A stretch of 64,000 nt of DNA, taken from Nocardia vinacea. Its GTDB lineage: Bacteria; Actinomycetota; Actinomycetes; Mycobacteriales; Mycobacteriaceae. The stretch spans positions 5,952,001 to 6,016,000 of the forward strand of contig NZ_CP109149.1 in the NCBI RefSeq assembly GCF_035920345.1, in the 5' to 3' direction. Made by a program: the position numbers and the translations under genes. Shown one piece after another: positions 58,901 to 64,000 of the stretch (position 1 is the stretch's first letter; every line of letters begins with the position of its first letter). Below the pieces are notes generated by a model. It saw nothing but the letters and a program-made list of their open reading frames with translations. It searched no databases and was not told where the DNA came from.

Positions 58901-61900
58901 GCCCCTCGAACGTCACCGCGGCCGCATCGGGTGTCCGCAGTACCTGTTCCTCGAACAGCGAAACCAGAGTCGGTGACCGGTTTATCGCGAACGAAGTGTC
59001 GTTCCATCGATTGAGCAGGGACAGCTCGTTCCTGTCCAGTAGCTCGATATCGCCGACACGTATGGCGGAATCGGCGACCACCGCCTCGAGTACGCGTACG
59101 AAGCGGGCCGCGAACGATTCGACCGTCGCCCGGTCGAATAGATCCGTCGCGTAGCGCATGACGGCACGTAGCGCGGTACCGTCGCCCTCCGCGAGTTCGA
59201 GCGCGAGGTCGAACTGGGCGACCCGATTGTCGATGGGATACGCGGCGACCTCGAGTCCGGGTAGGCGCAGCACCGTATCGTCACGGTGCTCGAAGGTGAG
59301 CAATGTCTGCACGATCGGTGAATACGCTTGCGAGCGCATCGGATTCAGCTCATCGACCAGACGCTCGAATGGCAGGTCGGCATGTGCGAAGGCCCGGACA
59401 TCGGTGGCGCGCACCCGCCCGAGCAGTTCGGCGAAGGCCGCTTCGGCCGCCACCTCGGTGCGCAATACCAGGGTGTTGACGAACATGCCGACCAGATCGT
59501 CCAGCGCCGCCTCGGCCCGGCCCGCGACGGGGGTCCCGATAGCGATATCTTCCACCCGGGCCGAGCGGGCCAGCAATACCGCGTAGGCGGCGTGCACCAC
59601 CATGAACGACGACACCCCATGCTTACGCGCCAGCTGCGCGATCGCGGCGGTCAGTTCCGAAGTGATGGCGAACTCGACCGCGGCACCGCGACCTGAGGCC
59701 ACGGCGGGACGCGGCCGATCGGCGGGCAATTCGAGCACCGGGGCGAGTCCGTCGAGTTCGGTGCGCCAATACGTGATCTGGCGGGCCAGTACGGAGTCCG
59801 GATCGTCGGCCGAGCCGAGCACTTCGTGCTGCCACAGTGTGAAGTCCGCGTACTGGACCGGCAGCGGCTGCCACCGCGGTGCCGAACCTTCGGTGCGAGC
59901 GCTGTATGCCACCATCAGATCCCGCGCCAGCGGGGCCGTTGAGACACCGTCGGCGGCGATGTGGTGCACCACCACGACGAGCACATGATCGTCGGACGCG
60001 ATCCGGAACAGCGTGGCACGCACTGGCATCCGGGTGCGCAGATCGAACCCGATTCCCGCGAAGCCGACAACCGCTGCGGCGAGGTCGGCTTCGGTGATAT
60101 CGACCCGCCGCAGCTCCAATTCGGTCGATTCGGTCACCATCTGCGCGGGACCGATACTGTCCGCAGGGAACACGGTGCGCAGCGACTCGTGCCGGGCGAC
60201 AACATCGCCCAGCGCGGCGCGCAAGGCGGATTCGTCCAATGCACCGGTCAGGCGGATGGTGATCGGAATGTTGTAGACGGCCGATTCAGGATCGAGCCGG
60301 TTCAACAGCCACATCCGAGTTTGCGCCAGCGACAACGGAATTCGCTCCGGACGATCGCGCGCCACCAGCGCAGGCCGCACGACATCGGCGTGCGTCACCC
60401 GCAGCGCCAATTCGGCCACGGTCGGCGCTCCGAAGATCTCGCGCACGGTCAGCGCGCTGCCGAAGGCCGCGTTCGCTCGTGCCACGAGGCGCATGGCCAA
60501 TAGTGAATTGCCACCGCGCGCGAAGAAATCGTCATCCGCGCCGATCCGCACGCCACCGATCAGGTCGGCTATCAGTGCCGCGAGTACCGATTCGGTGCCT
60601 TCCTGCGGTGCACGGAATTCCATTGCGCTACCGGCGACTTCGACTGCGGGAAGCGCCGCGCGATCGAGTTTGCCGACCGTGGTCAGCGGCATCTCGTCGA
60701 GCACAACCAAATGCGCGGGCACCATGTATCCAGGCAGTTGCTCACGCACCTGCGCGAGTACCGCATCCGAGGACAGCTCCGCCCCACTGATATAGCCGAC
60801 CAGGCAGTCGTAGCCGGAGGTGTCGCGCGTCGATATCACCGCGGCATTAGTCACGCCCGCCACCCCGGTCAGCGCCGACTCGATCTCCCCGAGTTCGATC
60901 CGTTGACCGCGCAACTTGATCTGGAAATCATTGCGGCCCAGATAGATCAGATCGCCGCCGCGATTCCAGCGCCCCAGATCGCCGGTGCGGTACATCAGCC
61001 GCCCGGGCACACCGAACGGATCGGCCACGAAGCGCTCGGCGGTCAGTCCGGCGCGGCCGTGGTAACCGCGGGCCAGTTGGTCGCCCGCGAGATACAGCTC
61101 GCCCGTGACACCGACCGGGACCGGCCGCAACCGTGCGTCCAGCACATAGGCGCGGGTGTTCCAGCACGGACGGCCGATGGCGACATCACGGCCGGAATCG
61201 GCGTCGGTGAATTCGTGATAGATCGCCGAGATCGCCGCCTCGGTCGGGCCGTACGCGTTGTGCACCGCGCCGCCGGCATATTCGCGAATTGCGGCGAGCA
61301 GGTCCGGGGTGAGCGCCTCACCGCCGCAGTGCAGATGGCGAAAGGAGCGCAGCGCATCACCCATGCCTTCACCGATGAGCGCCGCGAGTACCGATGGCAC
61401 GTATTCGGCGATGGTGATGCCGTGTTCGCGCAGCAGTCCGGCGAAATACGCCAGGTCGAGGTGGCCGCTCGGACGGGCAATCACCAGCGGTGCACCGACC
61501 GCGATCGGCAGGAAACACTCCCACACCGAGACATCGAAGGTGAGCGGGGCACGTTGCAGAATGCGGTCGGCGGCGGTGACGCCGTAGCGGAATTCGAGCC
61601 AGCGCAGCTGGTTCATGATGGCGCGGTGGGTGACCGCGACGCCCTTCGGTCGTCCGGTCGAGCCGGACGTGAACAGCACGTACGCCGTATTGTCGCGGCG
61701 GAGTGGCGCTCTGGCGCTCAGCTCGGCGTCGAAACCGCTCAGGTCGGCGAGATCGACAACGCGGACATCATCGAGGTCAGGCAGTTTCGCGCCGCCGACG
61801 GCCAACACCAGAGCCGGTGCGGCACTGTCGATCACCTGCGCGATTCGGTCGGCCGGATGAGTCGGATCCAACGGCAGATAAGCACCGCCCGCGCGCACGA

Positions 61901-64000
61901 TCGCGAATATGGCGACGAGCATGTCGACAGATCGCAGGGCGGCGAGTCCGACGATCGTCTCCGGACCGACGCCTGCCGAAACGAGCCAGCGCGCAAGGCG
62001 ATTCACCTTGGTTTCGAGTTCCGCGTAGGTCACCGAGGTTTCCTCGAAGATCACCGCAACGGCATCGGGTGTCGCGGCCACGCGGGCTGTCAGCAGGTCG
62101 TCGAGGGTCTCGGAAGGCAGTGGCCGCGCGGTGGCATTGCGATCCGAAAGCAGCAGTCCGCGTTCGGCCACCGACATCAACTCGACACTGCCGACGAGGG
62201 TTCGCACGTCACGCACTATGGCGCGTGCTACCCGCTCGAAACCTGCCAGGAACCCGTCAACGGTTGCCTTGTCGAAAAGGTCCAGTGCGTAGTGCAGATG
62301 CACATCGATGCCGTCGGCCGCGCCGGCGGTGTCGTAGCGGTCGGTCAGCGTCCAGTCCAGATCCAGTTGGATCGGTGCGGGCCCGATATCGAGCGCGGCA
62401 ATACTCAAACGGTGCAGTCTGAAGTCCGGCTTGGACTGGTTCTGCAATGTCATCGCCACCTGATACAGCGGCGCATGTGCCTGCGAGCGGACGGGATTCA
62501 CCACATCGACGAGCTGTTCGAAAGGCACCGCGGCGTGATCGAAGGCCGCCAGATCGGCTGTGCGGACGGTGGCCAAGAGCTCACCGAGCGTGGCATCGGC
62601 GCACACTTCGGTACGCAGCACCAACGTATTGACGAACATGCCGACGAGCTCGTCCAGGGCTTCGTCACCGCGTCCCGCGACCGGCGTACCGATGACGATG
62701 TCGTCGGTAGCGCTCAGGCGGCTCAGTAGTACCGCGAGCGCGGCGTGCAGCACCATGAACGGGGTGACCCGATGGGCGGCCGCCACATCCTGGATGCCCT
62801 GGTGCAATACCCGATCGAGACGGCCGGTAATGGCACCGCCTCGGTTCGAGGCGACCGCAGGGCGCGGCCGGTCCGTGGGCAGCGGCAATACCTCGGGAAC
62901 GCCCGCGAGCCGGCCGGTCCAGTACCGCAGCTGATGGGCCAGCAGCGAACCCTTGTCATCGGCCCGGCCCAGAGCAACGCGCTGCCAGATCGCGAAGTCC
63001 GCGTACTGCAGGGTGAGCGGACTCCACGACGGTGCGACGTCCGCACAGCGGGCCACATACGCGGTAGCCAGATCCCTGGTCAGCGGCGCAAAAGACCAGC
63101 CGTCGGCGGCGATGTGGTGCACGACGAACAGCAGTACGTACACCTGTTGGCGGGACATACTGCCGGATTCGCCGTCGTCGATTCGCAGTAGCCGGACACG
63201 CAGCGGAACTTCGGTCGTGACGTCGAATCCGGTCTGGGCGGCGGTGGCGATGAGTTCGGGTAACTCGGCCGCCGGCACCGCACGAGCGACGAGTTCCACC
63301 AACTTGGTCCCGGCGGGCAGCACCACCTGCGTTGCGGCGCCGTCGTGTTCGGGATAGATAGTGCGCAGTGTCTCGTGCTTGGCGATGACATCGGCAATCG
63401 CACGTTCCAGCGCGGGCACATTCAGCACACCCGTGAGGCGCAGCGCGAACGGGATGTTGTATCCGCCACTCGCGGAGTCGAATCGGTTCAGGAACCACAT
63501 GCGCTGCTGGGCGATCGACAGCGGAATCGGCTCATCGCGATCCTGAACCGTCAACGGCGGCAAGGCCAGAGGTGCCGCGTCCGGTTCGAAGGTGATTCGA
63601 CGCGCCAGCTCACGCACTGTCGATGCGTCGAAGATGGTGCGCACGGGTACATCCCCGCCGGTCGCCTTGGACAGCCGGGCCGCGAGTTGCGTGGCGACGA
63701 GCGAATTGCCGCCGAGGGCGAAAAAGTCGTCATCCGCACCGACCAGGTCGACACCGAGCAACGCGGTGAACGTCTCGGCGACAACGGTTTCCGCGCGGTC
63801 GCTCGGCGCGCGGAATTCGGCCGCCGCAAAAGCTGGCGCGGGCAATACCTTTCGGTCCAGCTTGCCGGAGGCGGTGACGGGAAAGCCGTCGAGGACCACA
63901 AAGGCCGACGGAACCATGTATGCGGGTAGCCGCTGAGCGAGTTCGGCTCGAACACGGTCGGTATCGAGTTCACCGTCCGCCACCAGGTAGGCGACCAGTT
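46950..64000 (-). CDS. Giant non-ribosomal peptide synthetase, C-terminal part with thioesterase (partial)
   Basis: More than 5,680 residues without a break; the 5' end lies beyond the right edge. Domains from the N-terminal side are: end of an A domain (TASGKLDRKVLP) and carrier (GGNSL near 63715). Five C-A-T modules follow, with HHIAADG near 63110, 59960, 56770, 53640 and 50505 and carriers near 60515, 57320, 54190, 51085 and 47900. A thioesterase occupies about 47720-46990, with GWSLGG near 47480 and a C-terminal His. Pocket residues aligned by eye are DVWEHGAIS, DVWHFSLVD (the standard serine code), DVWDFILVS, DALFTGTII (hydrophobic) and DLWTLILVS. No epimerisation or methylation domain is seen, and all carriers read GGNS. 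The thioesterase releases the finished peptide. The product is therefore at least a hexapeptide with one serine; other residues are unassigned. Confidence 0.96.
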   Translation of the reverse strand, partial: LVAYLVADGELDTDRVRAELAQRLPAYMVPSAFVVLDGFPVTASGKLDRKVLPAPAFAAAEFRAPSDRAETVVAETFTALLGVDLVGADDDFFALGGNSLVATQLAARLSKATGGDVPVRTIFDASTVRELARRITFEPDAAPLALPPLTVQDRDEPIPLSIAQQRMWFLNRFDSASGGYNIPFALRLTGVLNVPALERAIADVIAKHETLRTIYPEHDGAATQVVLPAGTKLVELVARAVPAAELPELIATAAQTGFDVTTEVPLRVRLLRIDDGESGSMSRQQVYVLLFVVHHIAADGWSFAPLTRDLATAYVARCADVAPSWSPLTLQYADFAIWQRVALGRADDKGSLLAHQLRYWTGRLAGVPEVLPLPTDRPRPAVASNRGGAITGRLDRVLHQGIQDVAAAHRVTPFMVLHAALAVLLSRLSATDDIVIGTPVAGRGDEALDELVGMFVNTLVLRTEVCADATLGELLATVRTADLAAFDHAAVPFEQLVDVVNPVRSQAHAPLYQVAMTLQNQSKPDFRLHRLSIAALDIGPAPIQLDLDWTLTDRYDTAGAADGIDVHLHYALDLFDKATVDGFLAGFERVARAIVRDVRTLVGSVELMSVAERGLLLSDRNATARPLPSETLDDLLTARVAATPDAVAVIFEETSVTYAELETKVNRLARWLVSAGVGPETIVGLAALRSVDMLVAIFAIVRAGGAYLPLDPTHPADRIAQVIDSAAPALVLAVGGAKLPDLDDVRVVDLADLSGFDAELSARAPLRRDNTAYVLFTSGSTGRPKGVAVTHRAIMNQLRWLEFRYGVTAADRILQRAPLTFDVSVWECFLPIAVGAPLVIARPSGHLDLAYFAGLLREHGITIAEYVPSVLAALIGEGMGDALRSFRHLHCGGEALTPDLLAAIREYAGGAVHNAYGPTEAAISAIYHEFTDADSGRDVAIGRPCWNTRAYVLDARLRPVPVGVTGELYLAGDQLARGYHGRAGLTAERFVADPFGVPGRLMYRTGDLGRWNRGGDLIYLGRNDFQIKLRGQRIELGEIESALTGVAGVTNAAVISTRDTSGYDCLVGYISGAELSSDAVLAQVREQLPGYMVPAHLVVLDEMPLTTVGKLDRAALPAVEVAGSAMEFRAPQEGTESVLAALIADLIGGVRIGADDDFFARGGNSLLAMRLVARANAAFGSALTVREIFGAPTVAELALRVTHADVVRPALVARDRPERIPLSLAQTRMWLLNRLDPESAVYNIPITIRLTGALDESALRAALGDVVARHESLRTVFPADSIGPAQMVTESTELELRRVDITEADLAAAVVGFAGIGFDLRTRMPVRATLFRIASDDHVLVVVVHHIAADGVSTAPLARDLMVAYSARTEGSAPRWQPLPVQYADFTLWQHEVLGSADDPDSVLARQITYWRTELDGLAPVLELPADRPRPAVASGRGAAVEFAITSELTAAIAQLARKHGVSSFMVVHAAYAVLLARSARVEDIAIGTPVAGRAEAALDDLVGMFVNTLVLRTEVAAEAAFAELLGRVRATDVRAFAHADLPFERLVDELNPMRSQAYSPIVQTLLTFEHRDDTVLRLPGLEVAAYPIDNRVAQFDLALELAEGDGTALRAVMRYATDLFDRATVESFAARFVRVLEAVVADSAIRVGDIELLDRNELSLLNRWNDTSFAINRSPTLVSLFEEQVLRTPDAAAVTFEGRSLAHPSPDHHPSTSRYATLTYSEFAGRVHRLARWLVGHGVGPDSVVALGMRRSLDLVVGMYAVTVAGGAYLPLDPDHPADRIAYVLETARPVWVLTSGVDLETVAARQVRIDRLELTRYSPAPLTTMDRLGVLLPDHPAYVIFTSGSTGRPKGVAVSHAAIVNRLTWMQSEYRLNADDAVLQKTPATFDVSVWEFFWPLQIGARLVVARPDGHRDPAYLARLISDEGITVVHFVPSMLAVYLAEPRARECVTLRALFASGEALPAPTAQRARELTGARVHNLYGPTEAAVDVTFHEVTDADAESVPIGKPVFNTRLLVLDARMRLVPVGVPGELYLAGEQLALGYVRRPQLTAERFVANPHGGVGERMYRTGDLVRWTANGELEYLGRTDFQVKLRGLRIELGEIESALTALDVVDQAVVVVRSDERLGDQLVAYLVADLAVDIDDVRAELDVALPAYMVPSAFVVLDAFPLNTSGKLDRAALPAPVFETATYRAPATETEQTVAGIMSELLGIERIGADDNFFALGGNSLIATQLAARLGTALDAEVPARMVFEAPTVAGIATRAALRTGTGARPKLTARPRPDLIPLSPAQQRMWFLNRFDPGETVNNIPVAIRLTGDLDTDALAAALADVVARHETLRTIYPDVDGTGFQRILDATHVPEIVELDPSALVDLVATPFDVTTEVPLRIGLATLSDREHLFALVVHHIAADGFSMAPLARDITTAYAARATGTAPTWTDLRVQYADYALWQREILGVEGDPESVAAQQLRYWSGVLGGLPAQLDLPSDRPRPAIAGHAAASATIGLDAAIRDGIAALAGRYDVSPFMVVHAALATLLARLSGMDDIAIGAPIAGRGAAALDDLVGMFVNTLVLRTEVAGSDSFAAVLRRVRDGDLDAFANADVPFERLVEVLDPPRSEARHPLFQVALFFQNLAHVAVELAGVTVAEYEIDYETTRFDLQLTVGDDALRFTYATDLFDESTIATIGARFIRLLGAVIDHPEQVVGDIDLFDTSELERVVTAWNDSAHTAFVAEMLLDEFEQQAAATPDDIALVFDKTTMTYGELDGRSNQLARHLIATGVGPESLVALAIRRSPDLVVAMYAVLKAGGAYVPIDPDHPAQRIVHIIDTAAPIALLTTEGDRQDFGYDGATVCVDTVALDGYADDPIAVSERTAPIHPQNPAYVIFTSGSTGKPKGVSISHAAIVNQMTWMQSEYQLTAEDVYLQKTATTFDVSLWGYFLPLRIGATLVLAAPDGHRDPGYLADVIAEYGVTVTDFVPSMLTEFARHVETAADLGTLRTVFVIGEALPAETVRTFGAVSSARLHNLYGPTEAAVSITYRDVTGEIDRTVMPIGNPEWNSRVYVLDSRLRPTLPRVAGELYLAGTQLARGYHGRPDLTADRFVANPFGPAGERMYRTGDLVRWDTSGLTPELVYLGRTDFQVKFRGQRIELGEIEAVLATVPGVSQAAAGVVADRLVGYVVGDAQDVRTAVLAAAVDALPSYMVPSAIVVLAAFPLNTSGKLDRKALPEPVFDSVAYRAPVTPAERLVAEAFEAVLARSPIGADDNFFDLGGNSLIATRVLARLGRVPVRLLFEAPTVHAFAARLAALARDQVVPLIAGPRPERIPLAPVQRGMWFLNRLDPDSAVHNIPVAVRIGGELDQAALCAAFTDVITRHEALRTVYPADVDGIGHQVILPAEPAPVSLVVETAGSVDGRIADFLGTGFDITAEVPVRAILLREHATSHVLVAVLHHIAADGYSMGPLLRDLLSAYLSRVVGGTPVWPELAAQYADYALWQTAELDSVAAEQLTYWTEALRDLPEELALPTDRPRPAVASKRGGTVRARIGGGVGARIHELAARHNATPFMVVHAGLAVLLARLSGSSDIAIGTPVAGRGAAALDDLVGMFVNILVLRTYPDPSRSFTDLLDQTRTNDLAAFAHATVPFERVVDELGIERSQSKHPLFTVALSYLNTGTEELTLPGLELAAVEFDEPVARFDLQFTVAAELDAEGHLAIELDYATDLFEAATATGLLRRFGRVLGALTANPSAPIGTIDVLTPAERTELLARRGDEPVPPHTLAELIAAAVAMNPDALALISNDRELTYRALDEHSSRLARMLIGHGIGAEDFVAVAIPRSAESMLAVWAVAKTGAAFVPVDPTYPADRIAHMLSDSGATVGLTLTACRPALPGTTEWLVLDAPATAARMRHSSAAPLAPDELIRPVRVANPAWMIYTSGSTGTPKGVLATHGGLAGVARAQRDRYQVTATSRVLHVASPSFDASMLELLLALPAAAALVIAPAGVYGGSELTAFVRDQRVTHAFITPAVLRTLDPDELPELTHLTVGGESYGPDMVRRWGTGRAFHNTYGPTETTIITNISAPLRPGEFDLGTTIHGMSAVVLDTRLQPVPDGVTGELYLRGPGLARGYHARPGLTADRFVADPYGPAGGRLYRTGDLVRWTTSGAIQYVGRVDHQVKVRGLRIELGEIDAVLSAHESVEFAVTIGHTDAAGSVSLVAYVVADRAIDTAQLTAFAAQSLAAYMVPAAIMVLDEIPLTPVGKLDRKALPAPELRTATFRAPETAAERIVAEVFAEVLGLAAVGRDDDFFAVGGNSLTATQLAARLGARSDTSVGVRLVFENSTVSALAAALDTTAMRARPALTRRIDTGPISLSLAQQRMWFLNRLDRQSTAYNIPLAVRLTGGLDITALNAAITDVVERHEVLRTVYPQHESGPVQVVLPMADAGAPVLAAIPVPVDDLTSAVADFVGGGFDVTDSVPLRTRLFRPVAGPTALGEHVLVVVVHHIAADGSSLVPLARDVMTAYAARKHGMPPEWPPLPVQYADYSRWQRDLLGSESDPDSLISQQLRFWTETLTGLPAQLTLPTDRPRPAIVSTRGRHVDFTIDADMQARLADLGRNTGATLFMVLHAAFAVLLARLSGTADIAVGTPVAGRGAAELDDVVGMFVNTLVLRTQVDAATGFTELLDRVRAADVAAFSNADVPFERLVEVLNPERSTARHPLFQVGFSFHNQAEAKFALDGLTAIAVDFDSEVSQFDLHLVVTDRYGPDGNAAGMAASITYATALFDEATVAGFAGRLQRLLAAICAEPRLPVGDLALLDTAERDRMLVSWNRTEHEFTPATLIAAFEAQVVETPDAVAIVDDEVTVTYGQFASRVNRLARALIGRGVGPESLVALAIPRSVDLLVAMYAVVTAGGAYVPLDPTHPLDRTTSVLAAADPALVLTSAEQPMLPESVADHDVVLDISVAAGVLDSGPIRAEERLSALTSAHTAYVIFTSGSTGTPKGVAVPHVAVAHQLDWLQMEYVLEPDDATLLMTSAAFDLSVWEFWWAMRTGARVVLAPQGAQREPASVLDLIRRASVTTVTLVPSLLAMLDVGGDQRLPRSLRRLLVIGEALPVATVDRIGARTAARIDNLYGPTEAAVSVTRFRTGAGIRQTVVPIGTPESGNRVYVLDDRLHPVPTGVTGELYLGGAQLARGYHGRPDLSAERFVANPFGAPGTRMYRTGDMVRWGADGNLEYVERRDFQVKVRGYRIELAEIEHALRSRPTVAEAVVIAHRGDLLVGYFTATEPIDPNALKSALTETLPSYMVPTVLIQLNALPLNANGKVDRTALPEPELDIREFRAPETQLELLVCAVFAESLEVERIGMDDNFFERGGNSLLATRLATQLSTALAEQIPVVWLFAAPTPANLITQLELHRSGRGRVDVQAAFDVLLPLRPGGSREPLFCIHPVGGVAWSFAGLAAHIDPERGIYGIQSPVLNSAAALPDSIENWAGHYVREIRAVQPDGPYHLLGWSLGGVLAHAVANQLQDQGQHVALLAMMDSPLHITVDETATVPVADLLGGLLGEQADDTDTELDRTRLARRIAELPEPFASFGFDRLGRLLDAGTHSLELITRYRPRPYKGNLVYFTAALDDPTGATGAASWSDAVDGTVHNHAVQATHWRMTSESALGRIGHVLTNVLAHADRA
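58842..58895. repeat. 54-bp intragenic repeat, copy 2 (inside NRPS A domain)
   Basis: Matches 2261-2314 at 51 of 54 positions. It encodes the in-frame insert SLAHPSPDHHPS plus a short Ser/Arg turn in the serine-specific A domain of the second NRPS, between the FEG and TLTYSEF motifs. Sibling A domains in the same protein lack it. Confidence 0.8.

Noticed and set aside
63983-64000. The GTG at 63983 as the start of the right-hand NRPS
   Set aside because: The residues around it belong to the end of an A domain (preceding TASGKLDRKVLP), so it is internal and the gene continues beyond the window.

Overview
This window looks like a piece of a mycolic-acid-group actinomycete chromosome, most likely Nocardia or a close relative. 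The reasons are very high G+C with GTG starts, a complete yrbE-mce lipid-importer operon with tandem-TetR (Mce3R-like) regulators, an acyl-CoA carboxylase cluster ordered like the Mycobacterium tuberculosis accD1-accA1-fadE19-MaoC-citE locus, and very large NRPS genes with an MbtH partner. The genus is an inference; no rRNA or tRNA is present to confirm it.

Layout. (1) 1-7114, minus: first part of an NRPS (C-A-T-C-A-T-C...), running off the left edge. (2) 7403-12767: cobM, a PPOX/F420-type flavin-binding protein, a NarL-type two-component system whose kinase has a repeat tail, and a divergent FtsX-type ABC transporter. (3) 12912-25400: a catabolic island with a LysR regulator and divergent MHS-type transporter, a 3-hydroxybutyrate dehydrogenase, a TetR regulator with two candidate operators, then accD1, accA1, an acyl-CoA dehydrogenase, MaoC, CitE-like lyase and acetoacetate-CoA ligase. 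These fit leucine/branched-acyl and ketone-body catabolism converging on acetoacetate and acetoacetyl-CoA. (4) 25497-27323: an intact IS1182-type element inserted in a CTAG that overlaps the stop codon of the next gene. (5) 27324-30862: two paralogous double-TetR regulators and a VapBC toxin-antitoxin pair. (6) 30917-40548, minus: a tightly coupled mce operon (two tiny membrane proteins, yrbEA, yrbEB, mceA-F, one Mce-associated protein). (7) 40898-46647: a sugar-nucleotide epimerase-like protein, a Tat-exported FAD oxidoreductase, a tandem carboxymuconolactone-decarboxylase-fold protein behind a MerR-type promoter, and a large HTH regulator. (8) 46705-64000, minus: MbtH and the 3' part of a giant NRPS (partial A-T, five C-A-T modules, thioesterase), open at the right edge.

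The most unusual observations are: two small ORFs that bridge consecutive genes with 4-bp start/stop overlaps at both ends and share an M-[S/T]-E-R-S-E...E-P-S-A-x-E pattern; a near-identical 54-bp segment inserted in frame in A domains of the two NRPS genes; a long palindromic intergenic repeat at 16281-16373; two coupled micro-membrane proteins heading the mce operon; and a leaderless, MerR-type promoter upstream of the CMD protein. No tRNA, rRNA, CRISPR array or riboswitch was recognised.
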